Part shown: one piece after another, positions 1-9,419 of the stretch
Layout: each line of letters starts with the position of its first letter
Numbering within the stretch: position 1 is the first letter of the stretch
Origin: Verrucomicrobiales bacterium
GTDB lineage: Bacteria; Verrucomicrobiota; Verrucomicrobiia; Verrucomicrobiales; DEV007
NCBI GenBank assembly: GCA_013003335.1
Contig: JABDJT010000444.1
Span: forward strand, 1 to 31,393
Length of the DNA: 31,393 nucleotides
Direction of reading: 5' to 3'
Made by a program: the position numbers and the translations under genes
Notes under the pieces: model-generated
Told to the model about the DNA's origin: nothing
The model's input: only the letters and a program-made list of their open reading frames with translations
The model's database searches: none

Positions 1-156
1 GAGCAGGCCCGCGAGCAACTCAGCCGCGAGCCGCGTCCTCTCCCGCAGATGAAAATCAATCCGGATGTAAAAGAGATCGATCAATTCAGGTTCGAGGATT
101 TTGAACTGGTCGGATATGATCCGCACCCGGCGATCAAGGCACCGATCGCCGTTTAA
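1..156 (+). CDS. thyA: Thymidylate synthase, C-terminal fragment (5' end outside window)
   Basis: This is the last 51 codons of an open frame entering from the left edge and ending at TAA 154-156. The translation contains LSREPRPLP, then RFEDFELVGYDPHPAIKAP, which is the highly conserved C-terminus of ThyA-type thymidylate synthase. The enzyme makes dTMP from dUMP using methylene-tetrahydrofolate in the cytoplasm. The C-terminal end (…APIAV) matches the family, where the last residues close over the active site. The catalytic Cys and the rest of the protein lie outside the window. The next gene starts 57 bp downstream on the same strand but is functionally unrelated. Confidence 0.93.
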   Translation, partial: EQAREQLSREPRPLPQMKINPDVKEIDQFRFEDFELVGYDPHPAIKAPIAV

Positions 157-162
157 AACCGT

Positions 163-177
163 CCGCCGCGTTGGCGG
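163..177 (+). terminator. Small GC hairpin after thyA, possible weak terminator
   Basis: CCGCC (163-167) and GGCGG (173-177) form a 5-bp stem with a 5-nt loop, just after the thyA stop. The downstream sequence is only mildly T-rich (a TTTT at about 185), so this is a weak candidate for an intrinsic terminator. It is the only structure seen in the 57-bp gap before the esterase gene. Confidence 0.25.
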
Positions 178-213
178 GATTGCCTTTTACGCGGAAACCT
201 GAAAAATGGTGGG

Positions 214-966
214 ATGAAATTTCGATCCCGCTTTTTGCTGTTGTGGCTGTCGCTCGGGCTGCCGCTATCCGGCCTGGCTCAAGACACGAAACCCGTCCAT
301 TTTTTTCTGCTGTCCGGTCAGTCCAATATGGCTGGATTGAATCCGGAAAACGGTTTTCTGCCGGAGGCGAAAAAATTGCTGCCGGACGCCGAGATCGTTC
401 ATCTGAAGGTCGCCCGAGGCGGCCAGCCGATCCGTCTTTGGTTGAAGGAGTGGGATGAAATCGCCGGGAAACACGGGCTGGACGTGAAAAACGAAGGCAA
501 GACGCCGTATTACGACCAAATCCTGGCTCAATTCGCGGAGCTGAAAAAAAAGTATCCCGATGGATTCGATTCCGTATCCTTTTGCTGGATGCAGGGCGAG
601 CGCGATGCGAAATCCGGCCTCGACGGAGCCTACGAAGACGCTCTGAAAAAGTTGATCGCGAATTTGCGGCGCGATCTGGACGCCCCGGAGATGAATTTCG
701 TGATCGGTCGGCTGAGTGATCACGACCCGAAAGGGCAATGGACGAAAGGATGGGCCAAGGTCCGCGACGTGCAGGTCAAAATCGCGAAGGAAGACGAAAA
801 TGGCGCGTGGGTCGATACGGACGATTTGAACGACATTGAGAAGAAGGGCGTGATGACAAACGATCTCCATTACTCGAAAGAGGGCTACGCGACTTTCGGC
901 CAGCGGCTTGCACAGCAGGCCGTGCGACTGATCAAAGGCGAAGAACCGAAGGAGGACGGACGATGA
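214..966 (+). CDS. Sialate O-acetylesterase-like (SASA/DUF303) secreted esterase
   Basis: A 250-residue protein with an N-terminal signal peptide (residues 1-22, hydrophobic core LLLWLSLGLPLSG, likely cleavage after GLA). The SGNH-type nucleophile block is GQSNMAG at 35-41, with Ser37 as the presumed nucleophile. The internal WMQGERDA resembles the WxQGExD block of the SASA family, and NDLHYSKEGY near the C-terminus supplies the Asp-x-x-His pair. SASA-family enzymes remove acetyl groups from sugars; the actual substrate cannot be read from sequence. The ATG at 214 is followed directly by the signal peptide. The gene overlaps the sulfatase start by four bases (ATGA), so the two are probably co-translated, consistent with work on acetylated and sulfated glycans (inference). 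Confidence 0.85.
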   Translation: MKFRSRFLLLWLSLGLPLSGLAQDTKPVHFFLLSGQSNMAGLNPENGFLPEAKKLLPDAEIVHLKVARGGQPIRLWLKEWDEIAGKHGLDVKNEGKTPYYDQILAQFAELKKKYPDGFDSVSFCWMQGERDAKSGLDGAYEDALKKLIANLRRDLDAPEMNFVIGRLSDHDPKGQWTKGWAKVRDVQVKIAKEDENGAWVDTDDLNDIEKKGVMTNDLHYSKEGYATFGQRLAQQAVRLIKGEEPKEDGR

Positions 967-2393
967 GAGCTGCCCTGTTTTTTCTCTGCCTCGGCGCAGT
1001 TTCGCTTGTTTCACCAGCCGCCGAGAAGCCCAACTTCATCGTCATTTTCTGCGACAACCTCGGCTACGGGGATATTGAGCCTTTCGGTTCCACGATCCAC
1101 CGAACGCCCTACCTGAACCGAATGGCGAAGGAGGGGCGGAAGTTCAGCCACTTTTACGTCACCGCCGGAGTCTGCACACCGTCGCGCTCAAGCCTGATCA
1201 CCGGCTGCTATTCCCAGCGAGTCTCGATGCACAAAAACGACCGCGATTATCACGTGTTGCGCCCCGTTTCGCCGTATGGATTGAACCCGAAAGAAATCAC
1301 GATCGCCGAGGTTTTGAAGGAAAACGGATACGCCACCGGCATGATTGGGAAATGGCACCTCGGGGATCAACCCGACTTCCTGCCGACGAAACAGGGCTTC
1401 GACTGGTGGCTCGGCGTGCCCTATTCCGACGACATGACCCAGCGAATCTGGAACCAGGACGGCTCCCACTGGCCGCCGCTCCCGCTCGTCGAAAACGAAA
1501 CCGTGCTCGAAGCTCCGGTTGATCGGGACGGCCTCACAAAGCGCTACACCGAGCGCGCCATCGAATACATCGAGGAAAATAAGGATAACCCGTTTTTCCT
1601 GTATATCCCGCAGGCCATGCCCGGCAGCACCTCGACGCCATACGCCAGCCCGCAGTTTAAAGGCAAAAGCAAGAACGGTCCGTGGGGCGATTCGATCGAG
1701 GAACTCGACTGGTCGACCGGTCAGATTCTCGACAAACTCGTCGAACTTGGCATCGACAAGAACACGCTGGTGATCTGGACCTCCGACAACGGTGCGCCGC
1801 ACAAATCGCCCGATGACCCGAGCCGCGGTTCGAATTCGCCGCTCTTCGGCCGCGGATACACCACGGGCGAAGGCGCTTTTCGCGTGCCGACGATCGCCTG
1901 GTGGCCGGGGAAAATCCCCGCCGGGACCGAGTGCACGGAAATGTGCAGCACGATGGATCTGCTGCCGACTTTCGCCCATCTGGCCGGCGGAAAACCACCC
2001 GAAAAACCGAAGCGTGACGGACATGACATCCGCCCGTTGTTATTCGGCGAAGACGGCGCCAGGACACCCTACGAAGCATTTTATTACTACTACCTCGATC
2101 AACTTCAGGCCGTGCGTTCCGGCCCGTGGAAGCTGTTTCTGCCGCTCGAAAATGCTCATCGGCATCCGCACTACAAACCCGGCACGAAGAAAACGGAGGC
2201 ACTTCTTTTCAACGTCGAAACCGACATCGGCAGTGAGAAAAATGTCGCCGCTGAGAATCCCGAAATCGTGGAGCGCCTCACGAAACTTGCCGACAGGATG
2301 CGTGCTGATCTTGGCGATCGAGACGATCCCGGGCCCGGTATTCGGAAGATCGGGCATGTCGAAAATCCGGTGCCGCTGGTGAAAATTGAGTGA
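963..2393 (+). CDS. Secreted Cys-type arylsulfatase family protein
   Basis: A 476-residue sulfatase with a signal peptide (residues 1-20). The formylglycine signature is C71-T-P-S-R75 in VCTPSRSSLITG, where Cys71 would be converted to formylglycine by a maturase not present here. Other family blocks are FCDNLGYGD near 29-37 (metal ligands; the usual DD is DN here), IGKWHLGD near 128, and WTSDNGAPHK near 273. Length is normal for the S1 (formylglycine) sulfatase family. Such enzymes hydrolyse sulfate esters, often on marine polysaccharides in Verrucomicrobiota and Planctomycetes; substrate is not predictable here. The ATG at 963 overlaps the upstream esterase stop (ATGA), and the stop overlaps the next start (TGATG), so the three genes form one translational unit. 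Confidence 0.93.
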   Translation: MRAALFFLCLGAVSLVSPAAEKPNFIVIFCDNLGYGDIEPFGSTIHRTPYLNRMAKEGRKFSHFYVTAGVCTPSRSSLITGCYSQRVSMHKNDRDYHVLRPVSPYGLNPKEITIAEVLKENGYATGMIGKWHLGDQPDFLPTKQGFDWWLGVPYSDDMTQRIWNQDGSHWPPLPLVENETVLEAPVDRDGLTKRYTERAIEYIEENKDNPFFLYIPQAMPGSTSTPYASPQFKGKSKNGPWGDSIEELDWSTGQILDKLVELGIDKNTLVIWTSDNGAPHKSPDDPSRGSNSPLFGRGYTTGEGAFRVPTIAWWPGKIPAGTECTEMCSTMDLLPTFAHLAGGKPPEKPKRDGHDIRPLLFGEDGARTPYEAFYYYYLDQLQAVRSGPWKLFLPLENAHRHPHYKPGTKKTEALLFNVETDIGSEKNVAAENPEIVERLTKLADRMRADLGDRDDPGPGIRKIGHVENPVPLVKIE

Positions 2394-2863
2394 TGGAAGA
2401 GCCGGAGGAAGACGGGAAAAAAACGTTCGGGCGATTCCGGCTTGGTACGCTGATTTTCCTGTGGTCTTTGCTGACCCTGATCGCCGCCTTTTGGATCTCC
2501 AGCTATTTTTCCGGAGGCCAATTTTACAAATCTACCTGGACGCCGGACGGGAACAATTACTCGGAGCGCGCGATTTTCGTATTCACCAATTTCGGCAGCT
2601 TTGGATTCGGGTTGCGGACGCAAACCGTTCATTTTTCGACTGACCCTCCGATAAACGAATCGAACTGGAGAAAGATGCCGGCTCAGAAGCGAGGGACCCT
2701 TCTCAATTCGCACTGGGTTTACCATGATTCCAAGACCACGCCTTTTGGCGTGTCTTCCAGCACCTACAGCCAGCTCTGGATTCCCTTCTGGATTCCGTTC
2801 CTGATCCTGTTCATTATCACCGTAGCCGTCCAGGCTGGCGCGCGGGAAAAAACGAACGAATAG
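2393..2863 (+). CDS. Small two-TM hypothetical membrane protein
   Basis: A 156-residue protein I do not recognise. It has a charged N-terminus (MEEPEEDGKK), a transmembrane helix at about 17-38, a polar, aromatic-rich middle of about 90 residues, and a second transmembrane helix at about 129-147. This predicts both ends on the same side with an extracytoplasmic middle. The start is ATG 2393, overlapping the sulfatase stop as TGATG; a GTG three bases earlier is possible. The last three codons (TNE) and the TAG stop lie within a copy of the 47-bp palindromic element, so the present C-terminus was apparently set by the element. Tight coupling suggests co-expression with the sulfatase, but no function follows from that. 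Confidence 0.7.
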   Translation: MEEPEEDGKKTFGRFRLGTLIFLWSLLTLIAAFWISSYFSGGQFYKSTWTPDGNNYSERAIFVFTNFGSFGFGLRTQTVHFSTDPPINESNWRKMPAQKRGTLLNSHWVYHDSKTTPFGVSSSTYSQLWIPFWIPFLILFIITVAVQAGAREKTNE

Positions 2864-2897
2864 GGTTGGTTTGTCGAACGAACCCTGTTGGTTCGTT
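2851..2897. repeat. 47-bp palindromic element, copy 1
   Basis: Imperfect 47-bp palindrome of the family found 11 times here. Arms AACGAAC / GTTCGTT, with the inner blocks TAGGGTTGGTT and AACGAACCCTGTT. It overlaps the last three codons and TAG stop of the small membrane protein and ends 21 bp before the stop of the convergent TPR gene. It is flanked by an A-run on the left and TTTT on the right, so the transcribed hairpin could act as a terminator in both directions (inference). GGGTTGG in its left half places it in the reverse orientation relative to copies 5, 6, 9 and 11. Confidence 0.9.
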
Positions 2898-2918
2898 TTC
2901 GTCAGGATTGGGCCGTAT

Positions 2919-4067
2919 TCAGTCCCGCTTGTTTTGCCGTTTCGCGCTCCACCAAATCCCGATCGCAAAACCCAGGATCATGCTGCCGCCGATCAGTGCG
3001 TCATGATAAACTTTTGCCTCGGGCGCCGTGCAGAACCACCAGACGGCCCACAGAAACAGCGGGAAAATTGCGAGGAAACCGAAAAACCGGACCCAGAAAG
3101 GCAGCCGATGAATCCCGCGCCGATAACCGGTCACACCGCCCGCTTTTTTCAAGACCTCGGTGATGGTGAGCCATTCGTAGAGCTTCGCCGGGGCGGCCAG
3201 GAAGACAGCCCAGAACGTTGCCGCCACCATCAACAGTGCAGCCACGAAAGGCAGCAGCGGTAGCAGAACGAGAATGAGCCACATCTTCTTGGCAATCCAG
3301 CGTTGACCGGTCCGGAAGACGCGGAGGCCGAGGTGCTTCGGAAAATTCAGCACCCGCAAAACCGGATCGCGACGGCGAATCGCGGCGATGAGACCTTTTT
3401 GAATCATCCGGCTCGTCGGATCGATCGCGGCGGCGCGACGGAACCATTCCTCGGCGTTTTTGGCATCGTCGAGTTCCTGCAGATACACTTGGCCGATGTT
3501 GTGCATGACCGATTCGTTTTCCGGGTCGAGCCGGAGCGTTTCTTCCAGCGCCTCGATTTGATCGAAGGCATCCAGCCGATCCTGATCCGGTGCGACAGAG
3601 GCGACGACTGTCGCGAGATTCTCGATCGAGGCGTCGTTCGGAGCCAGCGAGCGGGCCTGTTTCACCGCTTCGCGAGCGGTGATGTAATCGCCGCGTTCGT
3701 AGCAATTCCAGCCAAACTCGTGCCAGAGCCCGGAGTCCTCGGGATCGAATTTCAGGGCGTCGAGCAGCGACCGTTTTGCGTCGAGCATGCGGTTTGCCTT
3801 CCGGTGGACCCGGGCCGTGACGAGGTGGGCGAAGGGCTCTTCCGGCTCGCTGGCGAGAGCCGCTTTCGCGTGCAGGCGGGCACGATTCAGGTCGTCGTCG
3901 GTTTGAAGCGCGGCCTGTGCGAGCGTGGCGTGAACGTAAAAATTTTCCGGATCCTGCGCGAGAATCTGCGGCCCGAGCTCGAGAAGCCGGTCCCACTGCT
4001 CCGATTCCGCGAGATGCTGGAACATCCGGATTAACCGGTCCTGGATGACATCGTGCTCGGAGGCCAT
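2919..4067 (-). CDS. TPR-repeat protein with C-terminal membrane domain
   Basis: About 382 residues from ATG 4067 (MASEHDVIQDRL…); an in-frame ATG at 4103 would add 12 residues, and neither has a clear ribosome binding site. Residues about 10-250 are tetratricopeptide repeats (YVHATLAQAAL, GLWHEFGWNCYERGDYITA, VMHNIGQVYL, AEEWFRRAAAIDPTS). TPRs normally scaffold protein-protein contacts. The C-terminal part has hydrophobic segments at about 262-290 (probably two helices), 326-344 and 358-371, so the TPR domain would be anchored in the membrane, probably facing the cytoplasm since no signal peptide is seen. The stop TGA is close to the convergent neighbour across element copy 1. It is divergent from the MoxR cluster. 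Specific role unknown. Confidence 0.85.
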   Translation of the reverse strand: MASEHDVIQDRLIRMFQHLAESEQWDRLLELGPQILAQDPENFYVHATLAQAALQTDDDLNRARLHAKAALASEPEEPFAHLVTARVHRKANRMLDAKRSLLDALKFDPEDSGLWHEFGWNCYERGDYITAREAVKQARSLAPNDASIENLATVVASVAPDQDRLDAFDQIEALEETLRLDPENESVMHNIGQVYLQELDDAKNAEEWFRRAAAIDPTSRMIQKGLIAAIRRRDPVLRVLNFPKHLGLRVFRTGQRWIAKKMWLILVLLPLLPFVAALLMVAATFWAVFLAAPAKLYEWLTITEVLKKAGGVTGYRRGIHRLPFWVRFFGFLAIFPLFLWAVWWFCTAPEAKVYHDALIGGSMILGFAIGIWWSAKRQNKRD

Positions 4068-4192
4068 TGGTGCGATTTTACCGCGTTTTCGACCATGGGC
4101 CATCTCATACTGGCCCGAACGAGTTAACAGAATTTACTCGCGACAGGGAGAGGTTTGACGACGATCCCTTCACAACGCGAAAGCGTCTCAAA

Positions 4193-4239
4193 AACGAATC
4201 GACAGGGTTCGTTCACCAAACCTACCCTGTTCGTTCGTA
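4193..4239. repeat. 47-bp palindromic element, copy 2
   Basis: Same 47-bp element: AACGAATC at the left end, GACAGGGTTCGTTC, then ACCCTGTTCGTTCG at the right. It sits in the 200-bp divergent gap between the TPR gene and the first MoxR gene, ending 28 bp before the MoxR ATG. The rest of this gap (4068-4192) shows no convincing promoter or gene. Orientation is probably the same as copy 11 (both have GGGTTCGTTC on the left). Confidence 0.9.
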
Positions 4240-4267
4240 TCTCAGAAATTCAGACCGAAATTGACTC

Positions 4268-5317
<1,050 letters not shown>

Positions 5318-5339
5318 GAACCGCCGAACCGGCCTCGTT

Positions 5340-5386
5340 TTCGAATGAACAGGGTTGGTTCGCCGAACAGACCCTGTTGGATCGAA
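5340..5386. repeat. 47-bp palindromic element, copy 3
   Basis: Perfect representative of the family: 18 Watson-Crick and 2 wobble pairs out of 23 possible around the central base. It lies between the MoxR and DUF58 genes, inside an apparent operon, ending 35 bp before the DUF58 ATG. Its reverse complement matches copy 5 at 41 of 47 positions by my count, against 33 of 47 in the direct orientation, so this copy is inverted relative to copy 5. Confidence 0.92.
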
Positions 5387-5421
5387 AATCACCCCGGAAC
5401 ATAGACCCGGATTTTTTCCTC

Positions 5422-6372
5422 ATGTCAGAAACCTCCACCACCTCTTCCGCTGCTTTCGCCGACTTGCTTCCGCCGGAGCTGACGAACACGATCGGCCGGC
5501 TGGAATTCCTGGCCCGGACAGCGAAGGAAGGTTCGATTACGGGCCGGCACACGAGTCCGCACAAGGGATTTTCGGTCGAGTTTGCCGAGCACCGGCAATA
5601 TGTTTCGGGCGATGATTTGCGGAACCTCGACTGGCGGGTTTACGGCAAATCGGACCGGTATTACATCAAACAATACATCGAGGAAACGAACATGCGCGTC
5701 ACGATCATCGTCGATGCGTCGGGCTCGATGGATTATCGCGGGGAGGAAGCGAGCGGCCTGGGAAACACGACTCACCTGAGCAAATTTGAATACGCCCGGC
5801 ATCTCGCGGCGGCTTTGACCTACATGTTCATCCGCCAGCAGGACGCGGTCGGGCTCGTTACATTCGACACGGAGGTCCGGAAATATCTGCGTCCGGCGGC
5901 GAAGCCGAGTCAGGTCCGGCAGGTCCTGGAAGAATTGCACAACACGGAACCCGGGAACGACACGAGTTGCGCGGCGACGTTTCACGAAATTGCGGAACGG
6001 ATTCCCTCACGCGGACTGGTGATCGTGATCAGCGATTTGATCGATGATGCGGAGGAAATCAAGAATGCGCTTCACCATTTTCGCTACAAGCGTCACGAAT
6101 TGCTGCTGTTTCACCTGATGGCCGAGGAGGAATTGACGTTCCCCTTCAAAAAATTCGACCATTTCAAATGCCTCGAAGTGGATGGCCGGCGGGTGGATAT
6201 CGATCCGGCGACGATTCGGGCGAGTTACCTGGAGCGGGTGCGCGCGCAACTGAAAGCGATCGAGTTGGCCTGCGGACAGATGGAAGCCGATTACGTGCCG
6301 GTAAACACGAATGCCCCGGTGACCGAAACGCTGTTCACTTATTTTTCGAATAGAAAGGCGGGCAGCCGGTAA
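5422..6372 (+). CDS. DUF58 domain protein with vWA fold (first module)
   Basis: 316 residues from ATG 5422. The DUF58 signature spans about 41-90: GRHTSPHKGFSVEFAEHR, then the GDDLRNLDWRVYGKSDRYYIKQY block. The vWA metal site (MIDAS) is intact, DASGSM at 98-103, followed by a vWA core with VGLVTFDTEVR and VIVISDLIDD. No transmembrane segment, unlike the DUF58 protein at 18549, so it is probably cytoplasmic. DUF58 proteins are standard MoxR partners. An in-frame TTG at 5377 inside element copy 3 is rejected because the conserved part begins well after the ATG. Its TAA overlaps the next ATG (TAATG), so the downstream BatA-like protein is translationally coupled. Confidence 0.93.
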   Translation: MSETSTTSSAAFADLLPPELTNTIGRLEFLARTAKEGSITGRHTSPHKGFSVEFAEHRQYVSGDDLRNLDWRVYGKSDRYYIKQYIEETNMRVTIIVDASGSMDYRGEEASGLGNTTHLSKFEYARHLAAALTYMFIRQQDAVGLVTFDTEVRKYLRPAAKPSQVRQVLEELHNTEPGNDTSCAATFHEIAERIPSRGLVIVISDLIDDAEEIKNALHHFRYKRHELLLFHLMAEEELTFPFKKFDHFKCLEVDGRRVDIDPATIRASYLERVRAQLKAIELACGQMEADYVPVNTNAPVTETLFTYFSNRKAGSR

Positions 6373-9371
6373 TGAGTTTTCTCAACTTGGCATTGCTGGC
6401 CGGTGCGGCGGGAATCCTGATCCCGATTATTATTCACCTGCTCAATCGCCGGTCAAACCGGGTGATCGACTGGGGTGCGATGAAGTATTTGCTCGAATCG
6501 ATCGCGATTCGAAACCGGCGAATTCAGCTCGAAGAAGCACTGCTGATGGCGTGCCGCTGCCTGCTGGTGGGCCTGCTCGCGTTGGCGCTGGCTCGTCCAT
6601 TTATTCCGGCGGGTTCGACCGTGCCGTGGCTGGTGGTGCTGCCGTTGATCCTCGTGGGAATCGTGGGGCTGGGCGTAGCCGCGGTTTTGCAGGAAGAACC
6701 GGTCTGGCGCCGTTGGATCGGTCTTTCTTCGATCGGACTACTCATCATCGCAGGATTGCTGGTCTGGACGGATCTCTTCAACCTCTCCCGATTCGCTCCC
6801 GGCGCGCGGCAGGACATCGCCATTGTGATTGACGGCTCGACCTCGATGTCGATGACCGTGGATGGGCTTACCAATTTCGATCGCGCCGTCGAGGAAGCGC
6901 GGACGATCGTAAAACGTGCCCCGCGCGGACACGCGTTCTCGATCATTGTGGGCGGTCCGGCTCCGAGCCCGAAAATTCTCGATCCGACAACCGACCGGGC
7001 AGAACTGGATTTGATACTCGACGATCTGAATCCGCTCGACGGTTCCATGGCCACCTATCACTCTCTGACGCTGGCCTCGCTGGGACTTGCGCGGGGCGAT
7101 AATCCGGCCAAGCAGATCATTTTGCTGACAGACGGTCAAAATGTCGGCTGGGAAACCGGGAAAACCGGTCGTTGGAATTTCCTGCGGGACACATTTAAAA
7201 ACCTGCCGTCCGAGCCGCAGATTTTGCTTCGGAAAATGCCGCTGCCGCAATATCTACGGAACGTCGCTATCACGGACGTTTCGTTGTCCCGCGAAATTGT
7301 CGGGGTCGATCGCGAGGTCGATGTGACGGTGACGGTGGAGAACACGGGCAACGAAGCGGTCACGCCCGGCAGCCTGACTCTCCAGGTCGAAGGTGGACGC
7401 CAGTACGTCGATCAAAGCCTCGGGCAGTTGCAGCCGGGCGAGCGCCAGGTTGTGACGTTCACGCATCAGTTTTCCGAGCCGGGCGCGCATTCCGTGACGA
7501 GCACACTGGATGTGCAGGACGACATCGAGCAGGACAACCGCGGGTATGCCGCGCTGAATATCGCCGATTCGCTGAAAGTCCTGATCGTGGACGGCCGGCC
7601 TTCTGGTAAATTTTTCGACCGCGCGGCGACATTTCCGGCCATCGCATTGGCGCCGTCTTCGCTGACGCTAAATCCGAATCAAACGCCGGCGACGGCATTC
7701 CCCGGTGCGGATGGCGACAACGAAGAAGTCTACGATCCGACACTCGAAGCGATCCGGTTTCTCGTGGAGCCTTCTATTATCGGTGCGCCGAATATTGCGA
7801 ACGTTCCGGATTATGAAGCCTACGACGTTGTGATCCTCGCGGATGTCCCTCGCTTGCCATCGACTGCCGCGCAAAAAATCAGCACTTTTGTGAAAGGCGG
7901 CGGCGGGCTCCTCGTGGCTCCCGGCCAAAAGGTGAAGCCGGATTTTTACAACAATTGGCTGGATGAAACCGGCACGCCATTCATGCCGGCGGAATTCCAG
8001 CCGAATCTCGCGGTCGCTTCGCCGGATGACTTGATTACTCCTTCCGCCCAGACCTTGACTCATCCAGTCGTCCAAAAAGTGTCCGACACCAGCAAGAGCG
8101 ATTTCACAACGGCCGTAATTACCGCGCACTGGCCGCTGGTCGTACCCAATGAATTGACCAAGGAAACTTCCGTCGGCGCGCGAATGAACAATGGCGATAT
8201 CCTGCTCGCTTCCAGGAAAACCGGCGACGGAAATGTCGTAATGCTGGGTGTCCCGCTCGACACGACCGGTGGCAGTCTCCCGACCCGGCAGGCGTTTTTG
8301 CCTTTCCTTCACGAAGTCGTGTATTACCTCGCCAACCCGGCGGCGTATGATTTGAATCTCGATCCGGGCTGGGACCTGAGTCTACAACTCGCCGGAAACC
8401 GTGGCTCCATCATCGGCGAGGGCTTGCGAGGAGAATATTTCGCAAATCATAATTCCGATCAGCCGATCCACACCCGCAATGACCCGGCGATTCAGTTCAA
8501 CTGGCTCAGCGGCGCACCTGCTCCGGGCGTGCCGGCAGACAATTTCAAAGTGGTCTGGACCGGAAAACTCCGTCCGCCGGTTTCCGGTTATTACCGCCTC
8601 TACGCCGAGGCCGATGACCGCTTTGATCTCTACATCGACGGCAAAGCCGTGATCCGCGGTAACAGCCGTGGCAATTTCAAATTCGACTCGAACCGCTGGT
8701 ATGATATCCGGGCTGAATATCTCGAATACAATTCGAACGCCCACTGCACCCTGACTTGGGAAACCCGCGAGTTTGGCCGGCAAATCATTCCGCCGAAATA
8801 TTTCCGAACCTTCGCCGGCCCCGTACCGAATCAGGAGGACATCACCACCACGGAATCCTCCCTCGCCAGCTACAGCGTGACCGGGCCGAACGATGCGACG
8901 TTGTCCGCTGTTCTCAATTCCACTGAACGCGGCAGCCTCTTCAAAATTCAGGGCGACATTTCCTCCGGGCTCTACCGGATGAAAATCCCAGAGGATCACA
9001 CCGGTTATTTTCGAAGCTTCCTTCGGGGTGACAGCGATACCATCCCGTTCACGGTCAAGCGCGATGCAAAAGAAAGTCATTTATCCCGCCTGACCGAAGC
9101 TGATTTCACCTTTCTCGGAAAATTCGTCACCATTTCCCAGCCCGAGACTCTCGAAGACATCATCGGATTTCTCAGCGGAAACCAGTTCGGCCAGGAACTC
9201 TGGAAATACCTCGCCATCGGTGCCTTTTTCTTTCTCCTGCTCGAAGTCGCCCTCGCCCGCTGGATCGCCCGCAGCCGACGCACCGGCGAGGAAATCACCA
9301 TCGATTTTGAAAACAAGGATACCCCGACGGACGGATTTAAAGAACAACTGGCGAGGATGGGGAAAGCCTAG
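6372..9371 (+). CDS. BatA-like membrane vWA protein with inserted PA14 domain
   Basis: A 999-residue protein. Residues 1-80 are the BatA N-terminal domain: a first membrane helix, IPIIIHLLNRRSNRVIDWGAMKYL, and a second helix near 58-78. Two more helices follow (about 83-105 and 115-135). A vWA domain starts near 145, with MIDAS DGSTS at 153-157 and LLTDGQNVGW downstream. Next come a beta-rich CARDB-like segment (VDVTVTVENTGNEAVTPG) and a glutamine-amidotransferase-like fold (LKVLIVDG, YDVVILADV). A PA14 domain occupies about 683-812 (GLRGEYFANHNSDQPIHTR, YRLYAEADDRFDLYIDGK). A C-terminal helix is at about 943-965. PA14 domains commonly bind carbohydrate. The vWA and PA14 parts probably lie outside the membrane (inference). 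Confidence 0.9.
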   Translation: MSFLNLALLAGAAGILIPIIIHLLNRRSNRVIDWGAMKYLLESIAIRNRRIQLEEALLMACRCLLVGLLALALARPFIPAGSTVPWLVVLPLILVGIVGLGVAAVLQEEPVWRRWIGLSSIGLLIIAGLLVWTDLFNLSRFAPGARQDIAIVIDGSTSMSMTVDGLTNFDRAVEEARTIVKRAPRGHAFSIIVGGPAPSPKILDPTTDRAELDLILDDLNPLDGSMATYHSLTLASLGLARGDNPAKQIILLTDGQNVGWETGKTGRWNFLRDTFKNLPSEPQILLRKMPLPQYLRNVAITDVSLSREIVGVDREVDVTVTVENTGNEAVTPGSLTLQVEGGRQYVDQSLGQLQPGERQVVTFTHQFSEPGAHSVTSTLDVQDDIEQDNRGYAALNIADSLKVLIVDGRPSGKFFDRAATFPAIALAPSSLTLNPNQTPATAFPGADGDNEEVYDPTLEAIRFLVEPSIIGAPNIANVPDYEAYDVVILADVPRLPSTAAQKISTFVKGGGGLLVAPGQKVKPDFYNNWLDETGTPFMPAEFQPNLAVASPDDLITPSAQTLTHPVVQKVSDTSKSDFTTAVITAHWPLVVPNELTKETSVGARMNNGDILLASRKTGDGNVVMLGVPLDTTGGSLPTRQAFLPFLHEVVYYLANPAAYDLNLDPGWDLSLQLAGNRGSIIGEGLRGEYFANHNSDQPIHTRNDPAIQFNWLSGAPAPGVPADNFKVVWTGKLRPPVSGYYRLYAEADDRFDLYIDGKAVIRGNSRGNFKFDSNRWYDIRAEYLEYNSNAHCTLTWETREFGRQIIPPKYFRTFAGPVPNQEDITTTESSLASYSVTGPNDATLSAVLNSTERGSLFKIQGDISSGLYRMKIPEDHTGYFRSFLRGDSDTIPFTVKRDAKESHLSRLTEADFTFLGKFVTISQPETLEDIIGFLSGNQFGQELWKYLAIGAFFFLLLEVALARWIARSRRTGEEITIDFENKDTPTDGFKEQLARMGKA

Positions 9372-9388
9372 GCCGCGCCAGCTCTAAC

Positions 9389-9411
9389 CTTGAAACTGAA
9401 AACTTGAAACT
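9389..9411. repeat. CTTGAAACT direct repeat in a 48-bp gap
   Basis: CTTGAAACT occurs at 9389-9397 and again at 9403-9411, in the short gap between the BatA-like gene and the next vWA gene. The region is A-rich and carries no clear ribosome binding site for the GTG start at 9420. No function is evident. Confidence 0.4.
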
Positions 9412-9419
9412 CGAAAATT

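Noticed and set aside
171..458. A 95-residue frame overlapping the SASA esterase start
   Set aside because: It lies out of frame with the esterase gene, has no family signal, and the esterase frame has a signal peptide and catalytic motifs.
5377..5421. Upstream TTG start for the first DUF58 protein
   Set aside because: It would begin inside element copy 3 and add 15 residues without family similarity; ATG 5422 is better.
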